A stretch of DNA of 60,286 nucleotides from Sphingomonas sp. SCN 67-18. GTDB taxonomy: Bacteria; Pseudomonadota; Alphaproteobacteria; Sphingomonadales; Sphingomonadaceae. The stretch's first letter is position 1. Each line of letters starts with the position of its first letter. A model generated the notes under the pieces. The model did no database searches and was not told the DNA's origin. It saw nothing but the letters and a program-made list of their open reading frames with translations. Location of the stretch: NCBI RefSeq assembly GCF_001724715.1, contig NZ_MEFG01000021.1, forward strand, positions 1 to 60,286. Reading direction: 5' to 3'. This document shows positions 1-7,031 of this stretch, piece after piece. A program made the translations under genes and the position numbers.

Positions 1-276
1 AACAGTGTTGCGAAGGCGCTCGACGCGAAGACAGGTCCTGACCTAGCGATTGCAGCGGCTGCGACGTTGCAGATCATTGAAGGAAAAGACGTCTTCTCTC
101 GCAATGAACTTCTGGACACGATGAGGAAGGCGACGAAGTATTACAACAAGAATATGTCTGGCAATCTGACCAAGATTCTGAATGGCCTGATTGGAGAAGA
201 GCTTAACCAAATTGCAGAAGGCAGCTATTCATTAAGCGCTGCCAAGATCAAGGCTCTGGAAGCGACCCTTGCTTGA
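1..276 (+). CDS. Hypothetical protein, 5' end outside the window
   Basis: The reading frame is open from the first base and stops at 276, so only the C-terminal 91 residues are visible. The visible part is Lys/Asn-rich and looks helical, with a possible small winged-helix-like region around the FSRNELLDTM segment. I do not recognise the family. It overlaps the next gene by 8 bp (that gene's TTG start lies inside the end of this one), so the two are probably translationally coupled. Base composition is visibly lower in GC than the housekeeping genes beyond tRNA-Arg, which fits accessory DNA. It could be a regulatory or antitoxin-like partner of the HEPN protein, but that rests only on the coupling. 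Confidence 0.6.
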   Translation, partial: NSVAKALDAKTGPDLAIAAAATLQIIEGKDVFSRNELLDTMRKATKYYNKNMSGNLTKILNGLIGEELNQIAEGSYSLSAAKIKALEATLA

Positions 277-997
277 ACCATCTGCGCTGAAGGATTGGCT
301 GCATCGCGATCTGCCAGTCCGAGATAAGCTCCTACTCATACTCGCGACGTTCGACCAGCCTGTGCAACTTGCTGACATGCGGACGCGCGCAGAGGCGGCT
401 GGCTTCAGAATCCCGAAGAAATGGAACATGTCCGATGTGCTGGGCCGTAGCGGGGGCTTGGGCATTCGCGTCCCAGCGGGCTGGGAACTGACGGACACGG
501 GCAAGAACCACCTCCGCAACTTAGGGGTCGAATCTATAAGCCCAGCCGCGATGCAGGTGGCAGCGGACCTGCGGAAGCACCTCGACAACGTGCAGAATGT
601 AACCACACGCGCGTTCGTCGAGGAGGCGATCAAATGCCATGAGGCAAAGCTGTATCGCTCTGCCATCGTCATGTCATGGGTAGCAGCGGTCGACGTTCTC
701 TATCGTGAGGTGGTCGCCAATCATCTCGCCGCCTTCAACACGGAGGCCCACAAGGCTAACGCCAAGTGGAAGGCCGCCGTGAACGAGGACGGGCTTACGA
801 AGATGCAGGAGAACGATTTTCTCGATCGCCTTGTTCCCATCGGCGTCATCGGGAAGAACGTGAAGGAGGAATTGGCGAAGGCGTTGAAGCTGCGGAACGG
901 GTGTGGTCACCCGAACAGCCTCAAAATTGGACCCAACATGGTCGCCAGCCACATTGAAACGCTCATCCTTAACGTGTTCGAGCAGTTCCAAGCCTAA
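269..997 (+). CDS. wHTH + HEPN-domain protein (putative accessory/defence RNase-like)
   Basis: This is a 242-residue protein starting with TTG inside the preceding gene. Residues ~15-90 look like a winged helix (LLILATFDQP ... WELTDTGKNHL). Residues ~115-240 are helical and end with LRNGCGHP, which carries the RNxxxH (R-x4-H) signature of HEPN domains. In many HEPN proteins this motif is the RNase active site, and such proteins are common in toxin-antitoxin and abortive-infection systems. No fused nuclease or ATPase is visible. The neighbours (overlapping small gene, tRNA-Arg downstream, lower GC) suggest an island gene. The HEPN call is by motif and helical context only; RNase activity is inferred. 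The alternative is a non-catalytic HEPN of the dimerising type. Confidence 0.6.
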   Translation: MLEPSALKDWLHRDLPVRDKLLLILATFDQPVQLADMRTRAEAAGFRIPKKWNMSDVLGRSGGLGIRVPAGWELTDTGKNHLRNLGVESISPAAMQVAADLRKHLDNVQNVTTRAFVEEAIKCHEAKLYRSAIVMSWVAAVDVLYREVVANHLAAFNTEAHKANAKWKAAVNEDGLTKMQENDFLDRLVPIGVIGKNVKEELAKALKLRNGCGHPNSLKIGPNMVASHIETLILNVFEQFQA

Positions 998-1100
998 ATC
1001 ACCCCGATCCGCGGATTCAGCAAAATCGCGCTCGCGTTAAGATGCCGGCGATGTGGCCCGAGACCCCGACGATTTGCCCCCTACCCCACCCAAAGCGGAA

Positions 1101-1131
1101 TCAGAAAGAGCACCCCATTGCTGAGGTGCCC
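1101..1131 (-). terminator. Rho-independent terminator after the small membrane-protein gene
   Basis: On the minus strand a 7-bp stem (GGGCACC / GGTGCTC, one G-T pair) with a 10-nt loop is followed by TTTCTGATT. It lies 7 nt beyond the stop codon of the small gene at 1138-1254, supporting that gene as an independent transcript. Confidence 0.5.
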
Positions 1132-1137
1132 TTCCCT

Positions 1138-1254
1138 TCAGAGCAACCGCCCGATGCTTGCGAACCACGAAGCCAGCAGGAGCGCGTTGCACCCGATGGC
1201 CAGACGGTAACACGCACCGTTCGGCTTGCTGGCTTCGATAGTGAGGAACACCAT
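1138..1254 (-). CDS. Small predicted membrane protein, 38 aa
   Basis: An ATG at 1254 is preceded on the minus strand by GAGGAG six bases upstream, an unusually good ribosome binding site, and the stop is followed at once by a hairpin terminator. The 38-residue product begins MVFLTIEASK and has one hydrophobic stretch (around LAIGCNALLLASWFA) able to span a membrane. I recognise no family. The in-frame upstream TTG at 1335 gives a longer version without a comparable RBS, so I chose the ATG. It sits between the HEPN gene and tRNA-Arg, in probable island DNA; a type I toxin-like or prophage membrane peptide is possible but unproven. Confidence 0.5.
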   Translation of the reverse strand: MVFLTIEASKPNGACYRLAIGCNALLLASWFASIGRLL

Positions 1255-1470
1255 AGTGTTCTCCTCTATCTCGCACCCGGACCCATGTCGTAGCCGACGG
1301 GGTGCGTTAGGCCAGCGTAGTGAGGTTTTTTCCAATATCAGCCATCAGGAGTGACCCCAAACACGCTTCGGCTATTCCGTTTCCGTAACATGGTGCCGGC
1401 AGCGCCGCTTTCAATAGCAGGGGCCACAGATTCTTCGCTGTCGCTTACGGTGTGCCTATGGGTGAAGCGC

Positions 1471-1500
1471 AAACAGAAACGGGCAGCTTGCGCTGCCCGT
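1471..1500 (-). terminator. Terminator downstream of tRNA-Arg
   Basis: A perfect 9-bp stem (ACGGGCAGC at 1479-1487 with GCTGCCCGT at 1492-1500, loop TTGC) is followed on the minus strand by TTCTGTTT. It lies 31 bp past the 3' end of tRNA-Arg and should end that transcript. Confidence 0.75.
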
Positions 1501-1531
1501 TCAACCCCTTGATTTTCCTTGAGAAGGAAAA

Positions 1532-1608
1532 TGGCGCGCTCGGAGCGATTCGAACGCCCGACCCTCAGATTCGTAGTCTGATGCTCTATCCAGCTGAGCT
1601 ACGAGCGC
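1532..1608 (-). tRNA. tRNA-Arg (anticodon ACG)
   Basis: The minus strand gives a full cloverleaf. The 7-bp acceptor stem is GCGCTCG/CGAGCGC with discriminator G and an encoded CCA. The D stem is GCTC/GAGC, the anticodon stem TCAGA/TCTGA with loop CTACGAA (anticodon ACG, read as ICG), and the T arm GGGCG-TTCGAAT-CGCTC. Its 3' end points to the left part of the window, where the lower-GC HEPN region lies, so this tRNA is a plausible integration site. Confidence 0.97.
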
Positions 1609-1690
1609 CTGGGAGACGGCGACATAGGCGGGTCCGGCGGATGGCGCAACCCCGTTGCGGCGATTATCTCAACTGCCTAGGAGTCGCGCG

Positions 1691-2203
1691 ATGAGATCGA
1701 TGCCCTTCGTCGCCGTCCCGCTGCTGTTGCTGTGCGGATGCGCCGGCCAGACCCAGGACTTTCCCTCGCTGGCCCCGCGCGCGGTGGAAAGCCGCCCGGA
1801 AACCCCGGCGGCGGCCGAGCCTGCCCCAACGCCAGCCGCCGACCCGGCGCTCGCCAGCCGGATCGCGGCCCTTGTCGACCGCGCGAAGGCCGGCGACGCC
1901 GCCTTTGCAGCCGCCCTGCCCGCCGCATCGGCCGCCGCCGATGGTGCGCGCGGAACCGCGCCGGGGGATGAGCGGTGGATTGCCGCCCAGCAGCAGCTTT
2001 CCGCGCTGGAAGCGGCGCGCGGCGCGGCCATGACCCTGTTGGCGGAACTGGATACGCTCTATCTTGCCCGGCTGGATGCCGTCGGCCGGGGCGAATCGCC
2101 GGCCGGGCTTGGCGAGATTCGCGACGCCCGCGACGCCGCCGAACGGAGCGCCGCCGGCCAGCAGGCGCAGATCGATTCGATCAGGGCGCGCCTGCCGCGC
2201 TGA
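1691..2203 (+). CDS. Putative lipoprotein of unknown function
   Basis: This 170-residue protein starts at the ATG at 1691, preceded by TAGGAG eight bases upstream; longer starts lack an RBS. The N-terminus is a lipoprotein signal with lipobox LCGC and Cys17 as the lipidated residue. A Pro/Ala-rich linker (~30-55) follows, then a helical Ala-rich region (~60-170) that could form coiled coil. It is probably anchored to the periplasmic face of a membrane. Its 3' end overlaps the convergent carbonic-anhydrase gene by 23 bp. No enzymatic motif is visible and I do not recognise the family; similar short lipoproteins are common in sphingomonads. Confidence 0.75.
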   Translation: MRSMPFVAVPLLLLCGCAGQTQDFPSLAPRAVESRPETPAAAEPAPTPAADPALASRIAALVDRAKAGDAAFAAALPAASAAADGARGTAPGDERWIAAQQQLSALEAARGAAMTLLAELDTLYLARLDAVGRGESPAGLGEIRDARDAAERSAAGQQAQIDSIRARLPR

Positions 2204-2753
2204 TCGCCGCCCGGTGGGCGCGGCCGTTTTCGACATAATGGGCGACGCCCGCCTGCTGCATCGCCAGCTGCTCGTCCGTCAGCTCGCGCATCGGCCGGGC
2301 GGGCCGCCCCGCCCAGAGCTGGCGCGGGCCGATGGTCTTGCCCGGCGTCAGCATGGCGCCGGCCGCGAGCATCCCGTCCGATTCGATGGCGCTGCCGTCC
2401 ATGGCGATCGCGCCCAGCCCCACAAAGGCGCGGTCCGCCAGAACGCAGCCATGGATAAGCGCCATATGGCCGATCAGCACATCGTCGCCGATCAGCGTGG
2501 GCCGTCCGGGGTCGCCCGCGCCCATGGGCGAATCGACGTGGATGACGCTGCCGTCCTGCACGTTGGTGCGCGCGCCGATGCGGATATGGTTCACGTCCCC
2601 CCGCAGCACGCAATTATACCAGATGCTCGAATCCGGGCCGATCTCGATATCGCCGATCAGCCGGCAGCCGGGGGCGATGAAGGCGGTCGGGTGGATCCGC
2701 GGCGTATGGCCGTGCAGCGTGATGATGGTGACGCCGGGATAGGCGATGTTCAC
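2181..2753 (-). CDS. Gamma-carbonic anhydrase family protein (left-handed beta-helix)
   Basis: This is a 190-residue hexapeptide-repeat protein of the YrdA/CaiE/PaaY group. Residues ~20-150 show the [LIV]-G-x4 repeats of a left-handed beta-helix. The three candidate zinc ligands are His72, His96 and His101, with the five-residue spacing of the last two that is typical of gamma-carbonic anhydrases. I chose the GTG at 2753 because it overlaps the upstream stop as GTGA and has a GGAG RBS. It is translationally coupled to the MFS/spermidine-synthase-like gene. Family membership is clear; whether it hydrates CO2 or acts as a metal-dependent acyltransferase or thioesterase-like protein is not. Confidence 0.88.
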   Translation of the reverse strand: MNIAYPGVTIITLHGHTPRIHPTAFIAPGCRLIGDIEIGPDSSIWYNCVLRGDVNHIRIGARTNVQDGSVIHVDSPMGAGDPGRPTLIGDDVLIGHMALIHGCVLADRAFVGLGAIAMDGSAIESDGMLAAGAMLTPGKTIGPRQLWAGRPARPMRELTDEQLAMQQAGVAHYVENGRAHRAAISAAGAP

Positions 2754-5038
2754 TGGTGGTTCTCCGGCGCCGGGTTCCAGGCGATGATGAGCGGCAATAT
2801 GGTCGAGAAATCGTCCGTCCATGGCGTGAAGTCCCGGCGCGGCATCAGCGGACGCCAATCGCCCACCGCGCCCGGCGCGTTGATGACCCGCCCGACGACC
2901 GCCGGATCGCGCGACAGCACCACCCAGACCGAATTGTTGAGCACGGTGACGATCTTGTCGTCCGTCTCGACATCGTCGAGCAGCGCGGCGGTCCATCCGC
3001 CCTCGGCCGCCGCGGCGGCCATTACCGGCTCCAGATCGAGGAAGCGGTTGGATATGTGCACCACCAGCACGCCCTTTGGCGCAAGCACCCGCGCATAGGT
3101 GGCAAAAGCCTCACGCGTCAGCAGGTGCATCGGCACGACGTCCGACGAGAAGGCGTCGAGCGCCAGCAGGTCAAGGCTGGCGGCGGGATCGCGCGCCAGA
3201 TTGAGCCGCGCGTCGCCGAGCACGATCGGCACATTGGGCAGGCAGCTGGAGAGGAAGGTGAACTTGCCGGAATCGCGCGCGATATCGACGACCGCGCTGT
3301 CGATTTCATAGAAGCGCCAGTGCTGGCCGGGCCGCGCGTAGCAGGCCAGCGTGCCCGCGCCCAGCCCGACAATGCCCACCCGCGCGCCCGGCCCGGCGAT
3401 GGCCGGCAACTGGATCAACGCCTGGCCGACGCCGGAATTGCGGCCATAATAGCTGGTCGGCTCCCGCTCCTCGCCCGGCACCAGCATCTGCAGGCCGTGA
3501 AAGGTCGTGCCATGGGCCAGGGTGCGGATATTGGGATCGCTATAGTCGCGGATCGTATAGACGCCGAAATAGCTGCGCGTGCGCGCGTCGCCCTTCATCG
3601 AAAGCTGGATCGAATCCCAGCCGCCCGAAACCAGCAGCACCCCGGCCAGCGCGACCAGGAAGGGAATGCGCCGGCCGATGCTGAGCGCCGCCAGCGCGCC
3701 GATGGCCAGCGCCGCATAGGTCGTCCCGTCATGCCACAGCCATTGCCATGGCCGCGCGATGCCCAGATAGGCGATGCCCGCCACCGCCAGGATGACGGCA
3801 ACGGACAGAAATTGCGCCCGGCGCCGGTCCGCCCACAGCCGTTGCAGGAAGCCGGCGAGGAACAGTTGCGGCACCAGCGCGCCCGCCACGAGGATGAGCA
3901 GCGGATGCTCATAGGTCCAGTCGAAGATGAGCGGGGCGATCAGCGCGGCGAACACGCCGCCCAGCGCGCCGCCGATCGACATGCACAGATAGAATCCGGT
4001 CAGCCGCTGCGCCGCCGGGCGGGTGCGGTACATTTCCCCGTGCAGCGCCACGGCGACCACGAACAGCAATATCAGCGCGACCGCGGCGGCGAAGAGCGGG
4101 CGTTCCGCCCCGTTGCGGATGGTGAGCGCCATCGCGACGATCGCCAGCGGCGCGATGAACGTGATCGTCCGCGCGAAGCCGCGCCATGTCGAGAAGGCGA
4201 CGGTGAAGCTGAGCAGGTACAGCCCGAGCGGCAGCACCCAGAGCAGCGGCATGGCGACAATATCCGTCGTCAGATAGGTGGTCGTCGACAGCATCAGCCC
4301 CGACGGCACGAACGCCAGCACGATCCAGTAAAGCTGCCGCCTTGTGCCGGGCGCTTCGGACACCGCCTCCGCCGCGGCCGCGCCTGTGGGCTGGTGGCGG
4401 GGCAGCATGAGCGCGCAGCCGATGACCAGCAGGCCGAGCAGCACATAGCCGACCGTCCACACCATGCTTTGCCCGGCCAGCGCGAAGCCCGGCTCCACCA
4501 CCAGTGGATAGGCGATCAGCCCGCCGAAGCTGCCCAGATTGGACGCGGCATAGAGCGCATAGGGATCGCGCCCGCCGCTGGCCGCATTATACCAGCGCTG
4601 GATGAGCGGCGCCTGCGCCGACACCGCGAAGAAGAGCGGGCCGATAGACACCAGCAGCAGCCACGGCACCCAGATTTCCGGCGCGGCGTCCGGCGGGGGC
4701 ATGGCCGCGCCAAGCCCGATCGGCAGCCACAGCGCGGCCAGCGCCAGCACCGTGACATGGATGATCGCCTGCCGCCGCACGGAAAAGCGCCCGATGGCGT
4801 GGGCATAGGCATAGCCGCCCAGCAGCAGCGCCTGATAGACCAGCATCGCGCTGTTCCACACCGCCGGCGCGCCGCCCAGGCGGGGCAGCGCCATGCGCGC
4901 GATCATCGGCTGGACGAGGAACAGCAGGAACGAGCCGAGCAGGATCGTCAGGACGAACAGCGGCCCCCGGAAAAAACGATCTTCCTGCGCCATCGACTGG
5001 TCGTCGAACAGGCCGTTCGCGGCGCTCGCCACGCTCAT
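2750..5038 (-). CDS. Fused MFS-like membrane domain / spermidine-synthase-like protein
   Basis: This 762-residue protein has many hydrophobic helices over residues ~25-480. A Rossmann methyltransferase-like spermidine-synthase fold follows at ~540-720, with the glycine-rich nucleotide loop GIVGLGAGT, acidic residues in YEID, and LDAFSSD. Such fusions are widespread in bacteria. They have the SpeE fold but usually no demonstrated aminopropyltransferase activity, so polyamine synthesis should not be assumed. The start ATG at 5038 overlaps the hemB stop as ATGA. A second Met at residue 16 is a possible alternative start. It is the middle gene of an apparent hemB / this gene / gamma-carbonic-anhydrase operon. 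Confidence 0.85.
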   Translation of the reverse strand: MSVASAANGLFDDQSMAQEDRFFRGPLFVLTILLGSFLLFLVQPMIARMALPRLGGAPAVWNSAMLVYQALLLGGYAYAHAIGRFSVRRQAIIHVTVLALAALWLPIGLGAAMPPPDAAPEIWVPWLLLVSIGPLFFAVSAQAPLIQRWYNAASGGRDPYALYAASNLGSFGGLIAYPLVVEPGFALAGQSMVWTVGYVLLGLLVIGCALMLPRHQPTGAAAAEAVSEAPGTRRQLYWIVLAFVPSGLMLSTTTYLTTDIVAMPLLWVLPLGLYLLSFTVAFSTWRGFARTITFIAPLAIVAMALTIRNGAERPLFAAAVALILLFVVAVALHGEMYRTRPAAQRLTGFYLCMSIGGALGGVFAALIAPLIFDWTYEHPLLILVAGALVPQLFLAGFLQRLWADRRRAQFLSVAVILAVAGIAYLGIARPWQWLWHDGTTYAALAIGALAALSIGRRIPFLVALAGVLLVSGGWDSIQLSMKGDARTRSYFGVYTIRDYSDPNIRTLAHGTTFHGLQMLVPGEEREPTSYYGRNSGVGQALIQLPAIAGPGARVGIVGLGAGTLACYARPGQHWRFYEIDSAVVDIARDSGKFTFLSSCLPNVPIVLGDARLNLARDPAASLDLLALDAFSSDVVPMHLLTREAFATYARVLAPKGVLVVHISNRFLDLEPVMAAAAAEGGWTAALLDDVETDDKIVTVLNNSVWVVLSRDPAVVGRVINAPGAVGDWRPLMPRRDFTPWTDDFSTILPLIIAWNPAPENHQ

Positions 5039-6030
5039 CCCGCCATCAGCCGCGCCGCATGGGCGGCATGGTAAGTCAGCACGCCGGAGCAGCCCGCCCG
5101 CTTGAACGCCATCAACGTCTCCATCACCAACGCATCGCGATCACCGGCGCCAGCGGCAGCGGCGGCCTCGATCATCGCATATTCGCCGGACACCTGATAG
5201 GCGAATACCGGCACTTCGAACCGATCCTTCACGCGGCGCACGATATCCAGATAGGGCAGGCCCGGCTTCACCATGACGCTGTCCGCCCCCTCGGCCAGGT
5301 CGAGCGCCACTTCGCGCAGCGCCTCTTCGCCGTTGGCGGGGTCCATCTGGTAATTTTTCTTGTCGCCCTTCAGCAGCCCGCGCGACCCCACCGCATCGCG
5401 GAACGGGCCGTAAAAGGCGCTCGCATATTTGGCGGCATAGGCCATGATCTGCACGTTGACATGGCCCTCGCGTTCCAGCGCGGACCGGATAGCGCCGACG
5501 CGGCCGTCCATCATGTCAGACGGGGCGATGACGTCCGACCCGGCCGCCGCCTGCACCAGCGCCTGATCCACCAGCAGCGCGGAGGTGATATCGTTCAGCA
5601 CATAGCCGCTTTCATCGACGATGCCGTCATGGCCGTGGGCGGTATAGGGATCGAGCGCCACATCGGTCAGCACGCCGATATCGGGCGCGGCATCCTTGAT
5701 CGCCCTGATTGCCCGGCACATGAGATTGTCCGGGTTCAGCGCCTCGCGCCCGTCCTGGCTGCGCTTGTCGTGCGGCGTGTTGGGGAACAGCGCGATGCAC
5801 GGGATGCCAAGGTCGCGCGCCTCGCGGGCGCGGTCCGCTATGCGGTCCACCGACCAGCGCGACACGCCGGGCAGCGCTGCCACCGGCTCCTCGACAGCGC
5901 GCCCCTCCGTAATGAACAGAGGCCAGATCAGATCGGCCGGCGACACGCGGTTTTCGGCAACGAGCGCGCGGCTCCACGCGGTGGAGCGGGTACGGCGGAG
6001 GCGGAGGGCGGGAAAGGCAGCGTTTGTCAT
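5035..6030 (-). CDS. hemB: Delta-aminolevulinic acid dehydratase (porphobilinogen synthase)
   Basis: HemB condenses two 5-aminolevulinate molecules to porphobilinogen in cytosolic haem and tetrapyrrole synthesis. The 331-residue product has the family length. The two active-site lysines are visible as Lys201 (AYAAKYASAFYGPFRDA) and Lys255 (MVKPGLPYLD, Schiff base). The metal-site segment reads LTDVALDPYTAHGH with Asp/Ala in place of the Cys cluster, which indicates the Mg-type enzyme common in alphaproteobacteria. The start at 6030 has an AGGA RBS and matches the usual N-terminus; the frame is open further upstream but without homology-like sequence. It heads the hemB / MFS-SpeE / carbonic-anhydrase operon with 4-bp overlaps. 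Haem supply is relevant to the cytochrome-rich region in this window. Confidence 0.97.
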   Translation of the reverse strand: MTNAAFPALRLRRTRSTAWSRALVAENRVSPADLIWPLFITEGRAVEEPVAALPGVSRWSVDRIADRAREARDLGIPCIALFPNTPHDKRSQDGREALNPDNLMCRAIRAIKDAAPDIGVLTDVALDPYTAHGHDGIVDESGYVLNDITSALLVDQALVQAAAGSDVIAPSDMMDGRVGAIRSALEREGHVNVQIMAYAAKYASAFYGPFRDAVGSRGLLKGDKKNYQMDPANGEEALREVALDLAEGADSVMVKPGLPYLDIVRRVKDRFEVPVFAYQVSGEYAMIEAAAAAGAGDRDALVMETLMAFKRAGCSGVLTYHAAHAARLMAG

Positions 6031-6133
6031 GCGCCCCGTCCTAGTCCGCGCGCGCCGCCCGCGAAAGCCCCCTGCCCCGGCGCGCTCGCCATTCCCCTTG
6101 CCAATCCGGCGCGATTCGGGCGTTCTGTGGCCG

Positions 6134-7027
6134 ATGGACCATCCAAAGCCCCTTCCGCGCCGCGCGGTGCTGGTCGTCAACGCCCAGTCGCGCAAGGGGC
6201 AGGCGCAGTATCGCAAGGCGCGGGATTTGCTGGAGCGGGCGGGCGTATCGCTGATCGCCGCGCACGCCATCGACGATCCGGGCGCGCTGCGGCCCACCAT
6301 CCGCAGGGCGCTGGCGGACGGGGCGCCGATGATTATCGTGGGCGGGGGTGATGGCTCGCTCTCGTCATCGGTGGACGATTTCGTCGGCTATGACGCGGTG
6401 TTCGCGCTGCTGCCGCTGGGCACCGCCAACAGCTTCGCGCGCTCGCTGGGCATTCCGCTCGACCTGGAGGGCGCCGTCGGCGTGATTGCCGGGGGGCAGC
6501 GCAGGCGGATCGATCTTGGCATGATCGACCATGATTATTTCGCCAATTGCGCCGCCATCGGCCTGTCTCCGTTGATCGCCCAGACCGTGCCGAACGGATT
6601 GAAGCGGGTGCTGGGGCGGGTCGGTTATCTTGCCTGGGCGGCGTATCAGCTTACCCGATTCCGGCCGTTCCGGCTGACGGTGGGGGAAGGCGATGCGGCC
6701 GTGACCATCGACGCCGTTGAGGTGCGGATCGCCAACGGTCCCTATCAGGGCGGGACGGAGCTGGTGGAAAAGGCGGATGTGGAAAGCGGCGAGATCGTGG
6801 TTCAGGCCGTGGTGGGCGATAGCCGCCACCGGCTGCTGTGGAGCTGGATCGCCAGCGCGCTGAAGCTGCGTTCACGCCGCCGCACCACGCGCGATTTCCG
6901 CGCCCGCGTGCTGAGGGTCGCCACGGAGCCGCCGCTGCCCATCTCCATCGACGGAGAGGTGCTTGCCCGCACGCCGGTGACGGCCAGCATCGCGCGGGGC
7001 GTGATCGACGTCGCCGCGCCGCGCTGA
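6134..7027 (+). CDS. Diacylglycerol kinase catalytic-domain protein (YegS/DgkB-like lipid kinase)
   Basis: This 297-residue protein has the DAGK catalytic fold. The nucleotide loop is IIVGGGDGSLSSSV (~residues 72-85), followed by LPLGTANSFARSLGIP (~98-113), the conserved glycine and acidic motifs of lipid kinases. It probably phosphorylates a membrane lipid (diacylglycerol or a sphingosine-like base) on the cytosolic face; the true substrate cannot be read from sequence. Sphingomonads make glycosphingolipids, so a sphingosine-kinase-like role is conceivable but speculative. The start is ATG at 6134. It is divergent from hemB (103 bp apart) and convergent with valS (4 bp between stops). Confidence 0.85.
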   Translation: MDHPKPLPRRAVLVVNAQSRKGQAQYRKARDLLERAGVSLIAAHAIDDPGALRPTIRRALADGAPMIIVGGGDGSLSSSVDDFVGYDAVFALLPLGTANSFARSLGIPLDLEGAVGVIAGGQRRRIDLGMIDHDYFANCAAIGLSPLIAQTVPNGLKRVLGRVGYLAWAAYQLTRFRPFRLTVGEGDAAVTIDAVEVRIANGPYQGGTELVEKADVESGEIVVQAVVGDSRHRLLWSWIASALKLRSRRRTTRDFRARVLRVATEPPLPISIDGEVLARTPVTASIARGVIDVAAPR

Positions 7028-7031
7028 CCCG

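Noticed and set aside
2756-5074. 772-codon open frame opposite the MFS/spermidine-synthase-like gene
   Set aside because: Extremely Arg/His/Gln-rich, no domain; shadow.
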